In this document: positions 11,871-25,723 of the stretch, in pieces | Numbering within the stretch: the first letter of the stretch is position 1 | Layout: each line of letters starts with the position of its first letter | NCBI GenBank assembly: GCA_026261815.1 | Contig: JAMPIT010000476.1 | Location: 4,677,501 to 4,741,500, forward strand | Source: Monarcha castaneiventris obscurior | Taxonomy: Eukaryota > Chordata > Aves > Passeriformes > Monarchidae | Length of the DNA: 64,000 bases | Direction: 5' to 3' | Notes under the pieces: model-generated | What the model saw: the letters and a program-made list of their open reading frames with translations, nothing else | What the model was told of the DNA's origin: nothing | Databases searched by the model: none | Made by a program: the position numbers and the translations under genes

Positions 11871-14800
11871 ACCCTTGAAAATGTGAAGAACTAACTCTGG
11901 CAGCTGTTCACCTACTCTGAAGAACCTCAGATTATACACTGTCCCCAGCAGTAAAGTCCACACTTTACAAGAAAAAGTTTGCTCCAGGTCACAAGAGACA
12001 AATCCCACTGCATTTCCAGTTGGTTTCAATAGCTCAAGTAACCTCCCAGGTGTGCCTGGTGTTATGCTTGATCGTTTTTCCAAAAATGTCCTTTCTAGAA
12101 GCAGGGGTAGGTGCTGCCTTGCTGTGTCAGTGCTTCATGGCCCATGTGCCAAATCCTGATGATTGCACTGACTGTGCTGTCACAGACGCAGTCAGACACC
12201 TCACCTGCCCCATTCCAGAAAAAGCCAGGACTCCTCCTTGCTTTTGTGGGTACAGTCACAAAAACCTTGTCCCATGCCTGGGTTTGCAAAAATAACTGCA
12301 AAGAAACAGATGGAGAGACAAAACCCTCCACTGACCCTGCAGACCTCCATAGGGACCTACACGCAGTTTGGACCAGAGAAGCTCTAGCTGTCTGCAAGAA
12401 CTGTGCTGCAGGTGGTGTTGGTCTGAGCTGAACACCAGTCACACCATAAATACTCCAAGATTTGAGGTCAGCGCAACAATGTTGAGTAAAGAAAGCTGTG
12501 TTAGACCAGAGAAGAGGCTAAATCAGTGATCAAAACCTAAAGTTGGTGGAAACAACTGACGCTGCATAATTAACACCTGCCATGCTTCACATTGTAAATA
12601 CAGCTGATCAAAAGAGCAGAGAGAGACAAAATCACCAAAGGGTGCTGAGCAGGGAAAGCTCTGAGGGGTTTTCCAAGCAGATTGTGAAGATGGCTTTGCT
12701 GAGAGACAAGTGGCTCCTCCATGTGTGTTGGATGCAAGCTCTTGACCTGCAGATGAGCATTCCTGTCTGTGGCTGGGAGCAGCTCCTGCACACAAACCCC
12801 CCAGGACAGTGTGTTTTGGATCCCGGGAAAACCACACTCACAGACCATACACATGAAAAGCAGTGAGCACTGTAATTGGCCCTGGAAGGCTTCTGGGAAG
12901 GACATGCAGGCTGGGACAGTACCTTGGCTTAACAGCAGCCCAAGGCAAAGTACTAAATCATACAGCATCAGGAGTCACTGTAATACAACACATCCTACCA
13001 AATGGATGTAAAATCACATCGTTTTAAATAAGAATTATTGTGACTGAAAAATAAGCTAGTTTAGTTGGAGAATATAGGCATAAATCATAAGGAAAGAACA
13101 CAGCTCTCTTAAGTAATGAAAAATGACCTTATCTATTGAGGGTCATCTACATAAGCACATTAATTAAGGTGTTTTATTCAGCAGTGATGCCTATCAGATG
13201 TCTCACTTCTTGTGTATATTTTCCTTGGGCCAACCTACTGTAATCCCACCCTGAGGGGGTATGATTTTCTGGCCTTGTAATTCTGGAGCATAGCTCTGAG
13301 TGAGTGGCTTTGTCTACACCAGCTGTATCCTTGAGACACCAGCACTCTCTGGTCACTGTGGCCCCGAGGGCATATAAGAGCAACTTGCTTTTTTTGCTTT
13401 GTCCTGTTTTGCACTCTCTCTCCCAAACTGAGCACAGTGAGTCAGACCTCGAGGTCTGAAACTTTATTTTTCTCCTTGTCCTCCTGACCACGATCATCAA
13501 AAGCATGAGTATGTTAAAATACTTCAAATGAAAGTACATTTGGTCTCATTCTTGCAACACTTTGACACTTGCACTTTCTTCAAACCCAGAAAACTGCAAC
13601 AACAAATTAAGACATATTAAGCAGGGACTGCGGTTATGGGTATTGTGTCACAAATATCTGAGGATTGTCCTTCTCAGTTTAGCTATTTCTAAGTCTGTTC
13701 TTCAGTGCTTGCACATCCTGCAAACACACATGCAGATATGCCAGGTGTACCATGTTTCCCTCACAGCTCCTGTAAGACCAACTTCAGCAACTAGCAAAGC
13801 ATATGAATTCAGCAATGTGGTGGCAAAATGAACCTCAGGCCCAGACTCACAGTTTCATTTGAAATGGTCCTGAATTGCTGTGATGGTTTTCCCCAGCTTG
13901 AAATACCAGACTGGCCTCTGAGAGGTTGCAGGAATCACTCTGGTGCTGTGCAGACGATGGAGAGGTTTGCTTGCTGCTGTTCTGGTCGCAGACAGCAAAG
14001 GGATAAAAACAGCAAAAGATGATACAAAAAGGCAATGGGAAGAAGGCACCCTCAGACAGGGGTTAGGGCAGGTTCCCATCAACCACAGAGAGCAGCCAAT
14101 ACAACCATGACTTCTCACATACACACACTGCCTGCAGCCCCTGTGGCCCTAAGCCAAGGGCTGGGAGCAAGGAGAGGTTGTGTCTGGAGTTCTGGTCTCT
14201 GTTCCTGGACCTGGTTTTGGTGCTTATCAAAAAAAGGGCCTAAAGCAAAATTCGTGAAGGAGGTGGCACCCATCAGAGCCTTGCAACTGGAGTTGGGATC
14301 CCTCTGGCTTGTTCTCCCTATCCCATCACCTTTGCATGGTGACCCAAGCTCAACAGGAAGGTGGAGATGGCTGCCATGCAGCAGTGAGAGAGGCCTCATT
14401 GTGGGTGCAAGTCTTATCCCAGGCTGAACGGTGCCTGTTGCTTGTCTTTCACATGTGATTTTCTTCCCATGGAAAAACAGGCCAACAGCAGAATTCAGTC
14501 CTTGCCCGATTTTTCAAGTCTCCCTGGGAGTGAAGGTTTAGGTTATTTCCCGTGTCCATCTACGCTGCAACAGAACTTGAGCAGGCTGAGAAGAATCCAG
14601 CATTGCTGAGAATACTGAGTCATGTCAGGATGAGAAAATTAGCTGCCCAGGGAGCTTCAGGCTCAACAGAGAGACTTCTAATTACAATACATGCCAATAA
14701 GCTTGGGCAGTCTTGGGGGGAAAAAGATGCCTGGGGTACCCCTGCATTTATGAGGTCTGGCTATCTCCTTATGTGCTGGCAGGTGGTGTACACACAGGAA

Positions 14801-17800
14801 GTGGGAGCTCATATGTGTGGGGGAAACATCTGGATCTTTGTAGAAAAAACAAGCACTGTGTGGATGAGGAGGTGGGAGTTCCCAAGGGATTGCTTCACAG
14901 CAGGAGTGAGAGGGAATGTCACAGCCCTGCAAGGCTGCCCTGTCATCCTAAGACCTTTCTTGCAGCAATTTCCTGGGATGCCCTGAAGTCAGAACACCTG
15001 CAGACATAAAAATACCCTTCCTTTCTTTCCTGCATCTTCCCTGCCTGCTCCTCCTCTCCGTGCCCTCACCTCAGGAGAGCACTGCACCACATGAGATCAT
15101 CTGCCAGGTGCTGTGTGGGCAGATGAAATCTGTCAGCAACCTGTCGTGTTTGTGAGCTCATAAATGACATCTCGCTTAACCAAGAGAAGCAGGAAAGGAA
15201 TTTCAGTTATTTTGCCAGGGGACGCTGATGGGAGAGGCTCCCAAAGGTGGTTGGTAATTAAACAGGGATGCAACAGGTGCCAACTGGTAATGCCAGCTCA
15301 TTGGTTTCTGGGCTGGGCAGAAAACCTAACTATGGCTGCAAAATTCGCTGAAATCTTAATTTTTCTTCTACCCGAATCTCAATCAGCTTTTCTGTTCTGG
15401 TAGTAAATAGACAAGGCAGCTGAGTAAACAGAGAGGGTCAGCTTTCACTCTCAACCCTCCCGGCACCACATCAGGTAAACTGCAGTTCAACTGCTTGGCT
15501 CTATTCCATCATGAGCTGTGCTTGGGGAATTGCCTTGTTTTCCCAGCTCCCTACTAAAACAAACTCACTCATTTAGGTAAGGGCGTGCAGAAGCCAAGCA
15601 TAGGTTGCTGTAAAACCTACCAAATAAATACCCCAGTGGCAGGGAGAAGGTCAGTGAGCAGGGGTTTGAGTACACAGAAAGTGGTGGATCTTGACACAGT
15701 TTCTCAAGCATCGTCCCTTTGAAAGGCCCACTGGCAGGTTAGATTTTAGGTTAGGTTGGTGACTGTCCTTCATCGGAGCAAACATACTTGATTTGGGTGA
15801 AAATCCCTTAATTTCTGCCAAAGCTTCCAGGCCCATTTGAATGCAATTCAGTAGTTGGATAAAATCATTTGAAGGGTTGGAATAAATCATATTAGCATAA
15901 TTTTGATACAAATGAAGACACATTCCCACAGGCAGTAATTTTCTCTTAATTCTGATGAAGATTAATTGTTTCCAAGTTTCATGTAAAAATGAGGCTCTAT
16001 TTCAAAAATAACTGTTTTTTTCAAAGCCAAACAAATAAAAGCCTTATGAGCAATACAAAATGTCATACCCTTATGTCTGAATTTGTAACATTTTTGTCTG
16101 CAAGGAAGAGCAGATGTTTTTCCTTCTTGATCTTTGCAAATTTTCTATTCATAAACCAGTCAGTCACACACTTCCAGGGAAGTTTTTTATACAAGCCATG
16201 TCCAGGACATCTCCCAGATGTCAGGAAGTCTGTGCAAGGAAGCACAAATTTGGGGAGCTTTGCAGTGATAATGCACAAAGGTGCCTGAAGGGATAGATTT
16301 TTTTTCCTTGCTTTTGGTCTGGGCTGAGAATGACTCATGCTTTTCTAAACCTTGCTGGAGACAGCAGTAACAGAAACTCAGCTCTGGGAAGATGCAAGCA
16401 AACATGCAGAGATGGTAGGCAGCAACCCAGCTCGGTGGGGAGGCTGCGGGTGTTGGGTGGCAGAACAGGCTGAGCCCCAAGCCAGTGCTCAGATGTCTCT
16501 TCCCTGGCTTCTTGGCAAGCATGAGAGGGAAAGGGACTGCCTTGGGTGGTTGATGGGGATCCCCAGTCTGCTTTCCTCATGGTATTTCCATTCTGCTCAC
16601 CCTCCTCTGGATAGAGCTCAGAAACCGTCTGCCAAGTAAGCATGAGAAGGAAACTCCTGCTGAGGACTTCTGACCCGGAGCCGCGGGGTTTCTAACAGCA
16701 CAGTGCGTTCACAAGCTGCCAAGCCAAATCTGTTCAGAGCAGGAGAGGCTGCAGCCCACCAGTCAAGCCAGCCAAGGGCTGCTCACAGCGTCTGAGGGGC
16801 CAGCCACACGTGTGTGCATCCTGTCCCCAGGGAGCAGGGGCAGGATGAGGGACAGGCAACTGACATGTGCCTGCTGGAGCCTGTGGTCCTTTTGGAGCAT
16901 GTTTGTGAGGGCGTGGGCCACAGCACAGCGTGGCTGCTGTATTTATGATGTAGCTTGCTCACCACAAAGTGCACAGGAGGCACTTTTTGCTCTTCTGGAT
17001 GGCGCAATGCTGGAGGTTCCAAAGAGCCCTGCACTGGGTTATCCTAACTCCTTTTTCCAAACATTTTTCTCCACCAGATCCCTGCCTCTGTCCCAGGATC
17101 ATGGATGGTCAGAGGAGAAAGGAGCACCCTGAGCTGCATCACTCCGGGACAACCAAAGAGGACCCTGAAACTGCAGGACCCTGCATGGGACCTCGGATCC
17201 ACAAGCATCAGGAGGGTGACAGGAGATCTGTGCTGGCTACTCCTTACAAAGTGAGCTCAGATAGAAGGGAGCATCTCATTAAATGGACAGATAGCAGGAT
17301 TAAATGGAAAACAAGGTCTTCTAGAAGTTTTTTCATGCCATAGGCAAATAACCTGCTGAAGTCATTGCCATAAGAGGAAGCTAAAAGGTTGGACAGGCTC
17401 AGAAAGCAGCAGATTCACACACAAGAAATCCCTCAGAAACTACTGAAAGGAAAGAAACAGAATACACATCAGACCTGGTGTCTAAGGCAGGATACCACAC
17501 TGGCTGGGCCTCTGAGCCCACTCGACTTAACCATTGTTATACAAGGTTGAGTGGAAAGGGCAGTACTTCAAAAAATGGGTCCCCAGAGCTGAGTAGCCAA
17601 ACCCCAGCACTGGCAGGCCAGGCTGCCTCCTCTGTATGCCTGCGGGCCCTGCGTGGCCAGCTCTGTACCGTGTGCCAGGGCTGGATGTCCCTGCGGCAGT
17701 GCCCGTCACCTGCTGCCCTGCCAGGGCAAGAAATCCCCTCTTGCAAAGCTCATGTGATTAAGGGCAGGGAGTTGTGCAAGGCAGCACTGGAGATGCTGAT

Positions 17801-18689
17801 GACACAGCCTCAGCTCCATCATAAGGCAGCGGTTCCTCAAATGCATGGAGGAAATAAAAGCAGCATCTAATGATGCAATGTGAAGAAAGTCAGGAGGGGG
17901 AAGCTATAAAAACATCCGTGCACAAGGATAAGAGAGTACAGTTAGCACAGCCACCCTTGAGCAACGCTGTGGGGAGCAGGGACAGCCCAGGGCAGGGGCT
18001 GGGGGCTCACCCACAGCTGGGGAGCCCTGGGGAAGGCAGGAGGGGCCTGGCTCACACTGCACAGCACCCTGACATTGCTGAGCTAACAAGCAACCCAAGC
18101 CAACATTTTCAGAGCTGGGTCTCTTGGCAGGCTGGCCCAGAATGGACACAGAGCTTCAAGCTGAGTGACAGCAAGAGCAGGGCAGTTTTATTTTACCAGG
18201 GAGGGCAGAAGCAGAGAGAGGCAGGCTGCCAGACGCTGATGCAATGTGAGATTCTGGGCTCTAAGTCTTTCTGAAGGATTAGAAGAAGAAAAATTTCTGC
18301 GTCTGGTGGGTGATGCAAGCCTCCCAGCCCTGGGCTGGGGAAGAACCATGCCAAGGTTTCATAGCTTTCAGAGGGATTGTTTCTTTCCCATCCCAGCAAT
18401 CTGGGCTCTCTGCCAGAGGAGGAGTAGGATGGATGAATAAACAAACAATACTTCACGTTCCTAAAGCAATTTGTAAGGCAAGTGAAAGAGCTGAATGAGG
18501 TAACAACTGCTCTTTTTCCTCCACTCCTCCCTCTGGGCTCCTTGCCACAACATGCCCTGGGTATGCCAGGCATCAGTGCACTCCACAGCATGCCCAAGAG
18601 CTGGGTATTGTCACACAAGAACCGAGTCCCATCCTTCTGTACACAACCTCCCACACCAGAAAAGACATTGCTACATACTTGTTCCATGC
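11871..18689. other. Gene-free intergenic stretch
   Basis: No gene is supportable. A possible decayed LTR lies at about 13110-13540, with a CATATAAGAGC TATA-like element near 13370 and T-rich sequence downstream. The remainder shows nothing recognisable. Confidence 0.55.
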
Positions 18690-19140
18690 CAGAACATCAC
18701 CACCCTCACAAAAAAATTTCTTCTGTATATGTAGTCTGAACTGACCTTCTTTTAGTTTAAAAACATTACCCCTTTTCCTGTCTGTCTAAAATGTCAGTCC
18801 TCACCTTTCTTATAAGCCCCCCATAAGTACTGAAAGGGCTCAGTGAAGTCTCTCTGAACCCTTGTTCTCCAGGCTGAACAACCCCAGCTCTCTCAGTCTT
18901 TCTCCATTGGAGAGGTGCTCCATTCACCTGATCATTTTTGTGGCACTCTTCTGGACTCCAACAAATTCAGCTTTGCTGAGCTGAGGGCCCCAGAGCTGGA
19001 TGCAGCATTCCAGATGAGATCTCACCACAGCAGGGGAAAGGAGCAGAATCCCCTCCCCTGACCTGTTGGACACATCTCCTTTCATACAGCCCAAATTTTC
19101 CTACAGTGAGAGCCCACGACTCATCTGGATTAATGTGCTA
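18690..19140 (-). mobile_element. CR1 LINE fragment, antisense
   Basis: It shares with the copy at 3999-4450 the block GGCTGAACAACCCCAGCTCT with CTCAGTCTTTCTCC following (about 18870-18905). It then continues into CR1 sequence such as CTCTTCTGGACTCCAACA and CAGAGCTGGATGCAGCATTC. The 3' tail is not preserved. Confidence 0.85.
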
Positions 19141-22100
19141 TGTGCAGAGCTGGGTATAGAAGTACGAGTGTAGGCTCTCAAGCCTGGGCACAAGAGCAAG
19201 AGTGCTACAGAAGGGCAGGGTGAAATTCAGATTGTCTGCAGATGGTGTCTGAAAAAACGAAGCACAACTGAGGAAGAAGAAAGTGCAAGTTCATACTCTG
19301 CATAAGCAGGAGTGATCTGCAGTAGAAATGCAATAAGGAGTGAATAATTTGCGGGAAAAGCATCTGTGGACACATCCCAGTGTCCTGGGATCAGGCTGAA
19401 GATGACATTCAGTGGAAAAAGCAGAAATCACTCTGTACATGGAAGCTGGAAGGTGCATGTGGGAGGGCTGTGTCTAGAACCAAGTATCCCACTTCCTGAA
19501 AGGGCATGAATCAGTCACACATAACTGAAAGGAAGACTGGGATATTTGGAGATGTGGGAAACATCTCCCAAGAGTCCCGCTGTCCTCTGCAAAGATTTGT
19601 CCATAAATGACTGATGCAGAGAGAAAGGCATAACCTGCCCATAGTGCATATGAAAGGGGCCACAGGTTTAATCTGGAAGCCCAAGGGAGACTGAGGACAA
19701 ACTCCACGTTTTTAAGGAGAGTGAAGCCCTAGAACAGAGGGCCTCTTTGGGGTCTTTAATTAGACAAATTCCTTTCAGGTACCATGCAAGAACCAGTTGG
19801 TGCTCCTGCCATGGGATGGGGATGAGGTGAGGGGGCAGAAGATCTCCCTGGGCACATGATGCTTGCAGCTGAAGGAAAGAACAAGTGTCAGGTTTCTGCA
19901 ACAGCTTTACAGAGACATGGAAAACAAACCCACCCATCTATCAGCAAATATCAAACAGATTTTCTGAGACTGATGCAAAACCACTGTGATTTTCCAGATT
20001 AACCATGATCACTGGTACTCTCTAGGGGAGGAGACTGCAAATATGAGAACAACCACTTCTTTATTTGGTGTCTTTAGAAGACCACAGTTAGCACTTTTTC
20101 ATCCTGTCCCATTCACATTTTTTCCACTTACATTCATGGTCTCATGCCACAGCTCCCCCGCCTTTGCAGCAAGAGGAAGCAGAGAATGAGGTTGCACTGC
20201 TTCTTCCAACCCCAGTGACAAGGGCTGAGAAATCAGGAAAGACTCTTTCGAGTTTTGGACTAGGCAAGTCACCATTCTCCTACAGAGTGTCAGAGAATTA
20301 TCCCCCTCTCTGGAGTCCTCTGCTCCTGTTTTGGTTTAAGTGCAGGACTTGGGCAATTGGAATGAGACTCTCAATCTCTTCCAAAAATTCGCATGTGCAA
20401 CAAGAAACCCAAACTGTTATCCCTGTACCACTGACAGCTTAGATGGCCCTGGCACCCTTAGCCCAAGCAAACACTTGAAGAGCCTGGAGCAGGTCTCCTT
20501 CCACTTGCATCCCTGGCCCAAAGGGCAACCCTTACCTATCACTGACCCCAGCACATGCGGAGAACACAGTCAAAGATGATATTGCTCTACAGCTTCTCTG
20601 GGTTTTACTCCTTTTCATTAGGCTGATGAAGACACCAACCCTTGTGGCAATATAGCTGTATCCAACCCACATGGTGCTGCCACTGCCTTTGTGCTGCTTG
20701 CTTTGGAGACATTTCTTCCTATGTTTCTGACAGCTTGCAAATTGGCTGCTTTAGCAGTCAGTGTTTACAGGCTGATACCACTGAAGGACACAGAAGAGTT
20801 AAGTAGGGAACAAGGAAAAGAAAGTGGCTAAATAGAACCATCAAATTGTGTCTAACACCTCCATCTTCACAGGAAAGAACTTTTGGAAAATCCAAACCAG
20901 GAACATCTGTTGTGCAATGGAAGTAGGTCCTCTGGAGTTATGAGAGCCTGCTGTGATGACTCGGCCCCTCTTCCCACCCTTTCCAGTCCCACAGCTCTCC
21001 CAAGAGAAGGGTACTCTGCCCATAACCTCATGGCCTGGAGCTGCCTCCAGTCTGTTTCCAGGAACTACAGGCTTTGTTAGATTAAGGCTCCAATCACAAG
21101 TCACAACATCAAACACCCAGACAGCAAATTTCTAAGATCCCATTTAACATGAGACCATTGCTTCACCCAGCCCTGAATTCAGTCCCTATTCATATCATAC
21201 CCCTCACCAACCTGGCAGCCAGGGGCTGAATGAAATACAAATAGACAGAAAAAAAAGGCAGACAATGCAGGAGAAACAAGCCAGGACAAGGTTCCAGTGA
21301 ACTTCAATCACTTCCTTCACTCTTAACACCCTGGATTCCTACTGGGGGACTCACCACTGCGGTACCCTCACTCTGGCACTGTGCCCACTGCACAGACTGT
21401 GGCACTGAGATGTGAGACTCAGAGTGCCTGGGGGCTGCCCCAAAAAGGCATCTTGCCATGGTTTCCTACTGGCATCTACCCTATGGATTCCCAATTTTTT
21501 TCCATTTTTGCTAATTGATTTTGTTGTGTCCCCAAAACACTCCGTTTGGGAGAAACAAGGACAGGAGTAGTGCCCAGACACTCGGTGCAACAGATAGATC
21601 TGAAATTCAAATGAATCAATCCTCCTCTTTCTCCACTCCCATAGACTAAGGCCGAAACTCCACTAGGGCTTTCCTATGTTTCTTAAGCCTCTCTCATATT
21701 CTTGGAAAGCTGTGACAGCTGGAAACATGCCAGTCTTCCCACAAACACACATAAAGGCAGGCTGCACCACAAAGTAAAGACAGGGCAATCTTTGTTTCGA
21801 CAGAAAACAAGGTGGTCAGGACTTAAGAAACCTACTCCAGGGTTAAAGCAAGCTTCATCCTTATACTGGATGGTGTCTTATTTGATGATGAAAAATGCAG
21901 ATATTTATGAGACTGCTGAGGCTTTGGAAAGCAGCTGCCCAGAGGACAGGCTGCAAAGCACGGTTCAGTGGCATCTGAGTGAGAAGGGCTGGGACAAACA
22001 TGCTAACGAAGGTTGTCACAGTGCCATGCAGAGTCATGGAAAGTTCCTGCCTGAAAATGCATGTGGTAAATTTGCTACTTCCAGTCTGTGCCTGAGACAT

Positions 22101-22387
22101 TACCACAAGTCCCCAGGGCTGGGGAGAGGAAGTGAGGTCCACAGTGGAGCACATGATACTCCCTGTAATAATTTTAACAGATATTTCATATTCAGAAATT
22201 GGCAGAAAGTCAAGCACCTGCACCTACGCACTACAACACAATGGAAATTCAAACCCAGAAATTAACTTAATGTATTTTGAGCTGTGACATTGCCGGTGTG
22301 AAGCTTGCCAAATACTTGTGTTCTAAAGATACCAGAGGAGGGAAGTAAGGGTGAAAAATCAGGTAAGAATCATACCCTGCCCCTAAG
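19141..22387. other. Gene-free intergenic stretch
   Basis: No exon or repeat is recognised. The longest open frame (21702-22265, 187 codons) begins at TTG and shows no domain, so it is not called. Confidence 0.6.
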
Positions 22388-22515
22388 AATCTTAGAATAA
22401 TTTAGGTTGGAAAAGAGCTCTAATATCGTGGAGTCCAACCATTAATCTAACACTGCCAAATTCACCACTAGACCATATTTCTAAGCACTGTGCAGAGCAC
22501 AACTGCTTCTATAGA
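22388..22515 (-). mobile_element. CR1-like fragment, antisense
   Basis: AATTTAGGTTGGAAAAGAGC followed by a GTGGAGTCCAACC block is the reverse complement of a CR1 3' end from an older subfamily. The tail is degenerate. Confidence 0.75.
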
Positions 22516-23579
22516 TTTGTTTCCATCCCTTCCTAACGGGCTGTGAGGAGGGAGAAAAAAAGGAAAGGAAGGACGACAACGACATACAGTGGGTATCCTG
22601 TCAATATACACACTTGTTGCAAAACCCCATTCCGAGAGCTGAGGCTGCTTTTGAGAAGTGTGAGGAATGAGGAAGAGAATGAGCCCAAATCTGGTTGTGA
22701 TTGCGTCTTCTGCTCTGCTTAGCCTTTTTTTCAGCTGAGAGCAACAAGGTTAAACAATGGCTGAACAAAAACTGCTGTAGGGAAAATACAGTTGAGATGC
22801 AGCCATAAATCTTCTTGCAAGTAGAGAGAGAGCCTTAATTTAAACAGTGATTTCACTGCTCCTAAGCCTGGCTGAGGCTGGTGAGACCAGCAGAACGAAA
22901 TGCTGCTTGCTGACTCCTGCCAGGGCTCCTCCAGACCTGCACAGGGCGTGTGGCATCACTGGGGCGCTGGCACAGGGCTGCAGTGCTTGGGCTCTCTCAC
23001 CACCATGCACTGGCAGTATATTTACAAATAACATGATGGAAAGGCAGATTTACAGTCCCTGGCCATTGCCCTCCAGTGCTGCCCCTTAACAGTGGGTCAC
23101 ATAGGCAACTGTATCCATGCTTAATGTAACATGATATAATTAATATAAAATAAAAAATAATACTAGCTGGACTCGAGGTAGAGTCCAGCCTGTTCAATAT
23201 CTGGAAGCATTCAACTCCAGATCCTTTTTGATCCTGTATGATCTCCCCCCTTGGGTGTCATTCCCATTTTAACACTGTATTTATCGAAGTAACTGACAAA
23301 TTTTGCATCCCAGGACTGACATTTTCTGCCCTGAGCTCTATTTGTGGTAGCAATAATAGCTCTGTGTTTGAACAAAACGAGTGGTTGCTTTGCAGGTTAA
23401 AAACACCTTGATAGATCTTCTTCTTGTGATATTTTCTTGGTTTGGTTTGGTTTTTTAATATACTTGGTTTTAGATCCTTTTCTGTCTCTGTTTTCTCTAT
23501 GGGATGTCACAGGAAATCTCATTTGCATGCTTTAAAATGAAGATTGCATAGGTCTCTTTCTGTGGTCAAAGCCGGGAGC

Positions 23580-24430
23580 TTAGCAAGTGGTGAGTTTGGC
23601 GTGTGGGGCCGCAGGGTTGGAGCCGCAGACCAGCGCTATTTTGGGGTCAAAGCGGGACTTGCGAGTCCTGCGGGAGCCCTCACGGAGAGGCAGGCTCTGC
23701 GTGCTGCCGGGAACGATCCCGGCTGGCGGGCTGTGCTTGTCACACTGTCAGCTGCTGCTTTCCAGGGTGAGAGCAGGACTTGGTTCCTCTCCGAGGAACA
23801 GCTGGATAATCCCGGGCTCTTGTACGCAGGGCTTAAGGAGACGATTTTTAAGGCAGAGAGGGGCAGGCACAGTTCACTCTTCCCTGCTGTCGCCGCAGGG
23901 CAGGACGCAGAGGAAGGCGTGTTTCACACAAGTTAAGAGGTCTCCCCACACAGGCCAAGTCCTTAAATGATTTCCTTTGGAAGGAGTTTGTGGAAAGTAC
24001 CTTGCCTCCTTGACATTAATCGTGTGAAATCGCTACTAAGGCAGAAAACATCCAGGGACTGCGGGGGTGACACAGGAAAGTCGCACTGAGGTTCCCCAGG
24101 GCTTTCCTTTTCCACGGCTTGCCCTAAACCTGTCCCCAAAGGGTGTCCTGAAGGGCAAACAGCCCTGCCAGAGGCCAGTCCCAAGCAGACAGCTCGCAGC
24201 TGCCTCCAGCACTGCTCTCCCGGGTTTGCCTTCACTAAACTCCCTCCCACTTTGCCGCGGAGAAGCGCCGGGTTTGTCCGCAAAAAGCCAGGAGAGGGCC
24301 GGTGGCTTTGGGCTGGCACTGGGGCATCCTCCCGTGCCAGCACCGGCACAGCGAGGAGCTCCCCAGCAGCTCGGCGCAGCTCTTTGCTGGAGGCAGCACA
24401 CGCCGGTTTCCCTCGGGCACAGCCCAAATT
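23580..24430. promoter_or_regulatory. CpG-rich block, candidate CpG island
   Basis: CG dinucleotides are dense, for example around 23600-23725 and 24240-24420, in an otherwise CpG-poor intergenic region. Overlapping open frames on both strands, up to 166 codons, are expected from high GC and show no recognised domain. It could be a distal promoter or enhancer for TNFSF18, the promoter of a non-coding RNA, or an old GC-rich insertion. Confidence 0.4.
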
Positions 24431-25716
24431 TAACCTGTGCTGAGGACCCACTGCCATTCTCACTCAGTGAGAATTCGAAAGACGAAGCAGGGTATTAACA
24501 CAGCACTTCAGGTTTTTTAGTTTTGTTCTTGTGCCCTTTGCAAATTTCTGTTTCCATTCTACCCCTCTGCACCACACAGATACTTAATTTTGGTTTTATG
24601 CAGCTGGAAGAGTTGAGGTTTCACCCACAGGTTGGGAAAAGGAAGAGATGAACCAAGACTAAAGTTCATAAAGTTTATTTTTTATGCATTCCATCCCCAG
24701 AAAGGGAGTGCAGAAGAGCTGGCAGAGATCTCTTAGTGACATTTTTGTGACATCAGAATTTCTTTTTAAAATAAACACCAATGAAGAGCACTTTTTCATA
24801 TTAAAATAAAACTCAAAAGAATGTGCAGAATGTAAAAACAGAAACTACCTTCAAGGTTGACAGTTAAAATTGTATTTCTTTTAGGTTTTTTTATTTCATT
24901 TATATTTGGTTTTTACTTCTCAAGTTTATTTGCCTTCCCCCCCCCCTTTTTTTTTTAAATTTTATTTTTGCCTTCTCCTCACAACACTTTAATCATAATT
25001 TTGTCCCCACAACAAGGAATTCAAAAAGCAGGTAAGAAAATAATAGGAAGGGAAAAGATAAAAATTATTTTAGGGAGACCTTGATCCTCAGTGAGCTCAT
25101 GTCAAACTACAAATTGAAAGCCATTTACAAAATCCCAACTCTTTTCCTACTCTTCCTCATCCTCGAGTGGCATCAGGGAGAAGTGGAGGCTGCCAGTTGG
25201 ATTCCATTTGCCGTTTCCATTTGTTGCCAAGACTATTGCATGGCGTCACATTTTTGAGTGTGTGTAGTTTCACTTTTACTGCATGAATCATGTCCTCAGG
25301 GAACTGGAAAAACGCCCTCCCATCATCAGCTCTTGGATCTGCTGTCAAAATGAGAACCAGATCCAATCTGGTGCCAACTTCTCAGCTAGAAAAAGCAAAC
25401 ACTGACACCCCCAGAGACAGAAGCAGGTGGCACACAGGTATGGTGAGGTTCCTGTGCTTGGCACCTCATCCCTTCACTTTGTGTTCACTGGAGAGTTTTC
25501 AACCTTGACCCCTTGCGTTGATATTCCGAGGTGATTTTTGGAGCCCTGCAGCCTGTTGCCGGTTTCATTTCAGGCTTTCTGGGCTAGGAGCCAAATGAAA
25601 GCTCCCTTGCCTCAGTTTCGTGAGGAAGTGCTAACTCACTGCCTTTTAGCCTGGGCTGATGATGAAACCCCGTGGCTCCTCCTCTTGGCCTTATTAGCAT
25701 GGGGAAATGAGCAGCA

Positions 25717-25723
25717 TATAATT
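25717..25723 (+). promoter_or_regulatory. TATA-like element upstream of TNFSF18
   Basis: TATAATT lies about 100 bases upstream of the first TNFSF18 ATG, which would allow a 5' UTR of about 70 bases. No initiator or other core element was defined. Confidence 0.3.

Noticed and set aside
21702..22265. Longest open frame in the window, 187 codons on the + strand
   Set aside because: It starts at TTG, has no recognisable domain or splice context, and its composition looks random. Likely chance.
23963..24463. 166-codon frame on the - strand with overlapping frames on both strands
   Set aside because: High GC in the CpG block lengthens frames on all strands. No domain and no splice logic.
25157..25366. 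69-codon frame on the - strand with fairly protein-like composition
   Set aside because: Considered as a retrocopy exon, but no family was recognised and T-rich sequence nearby is not a convincing poly(A) tail.
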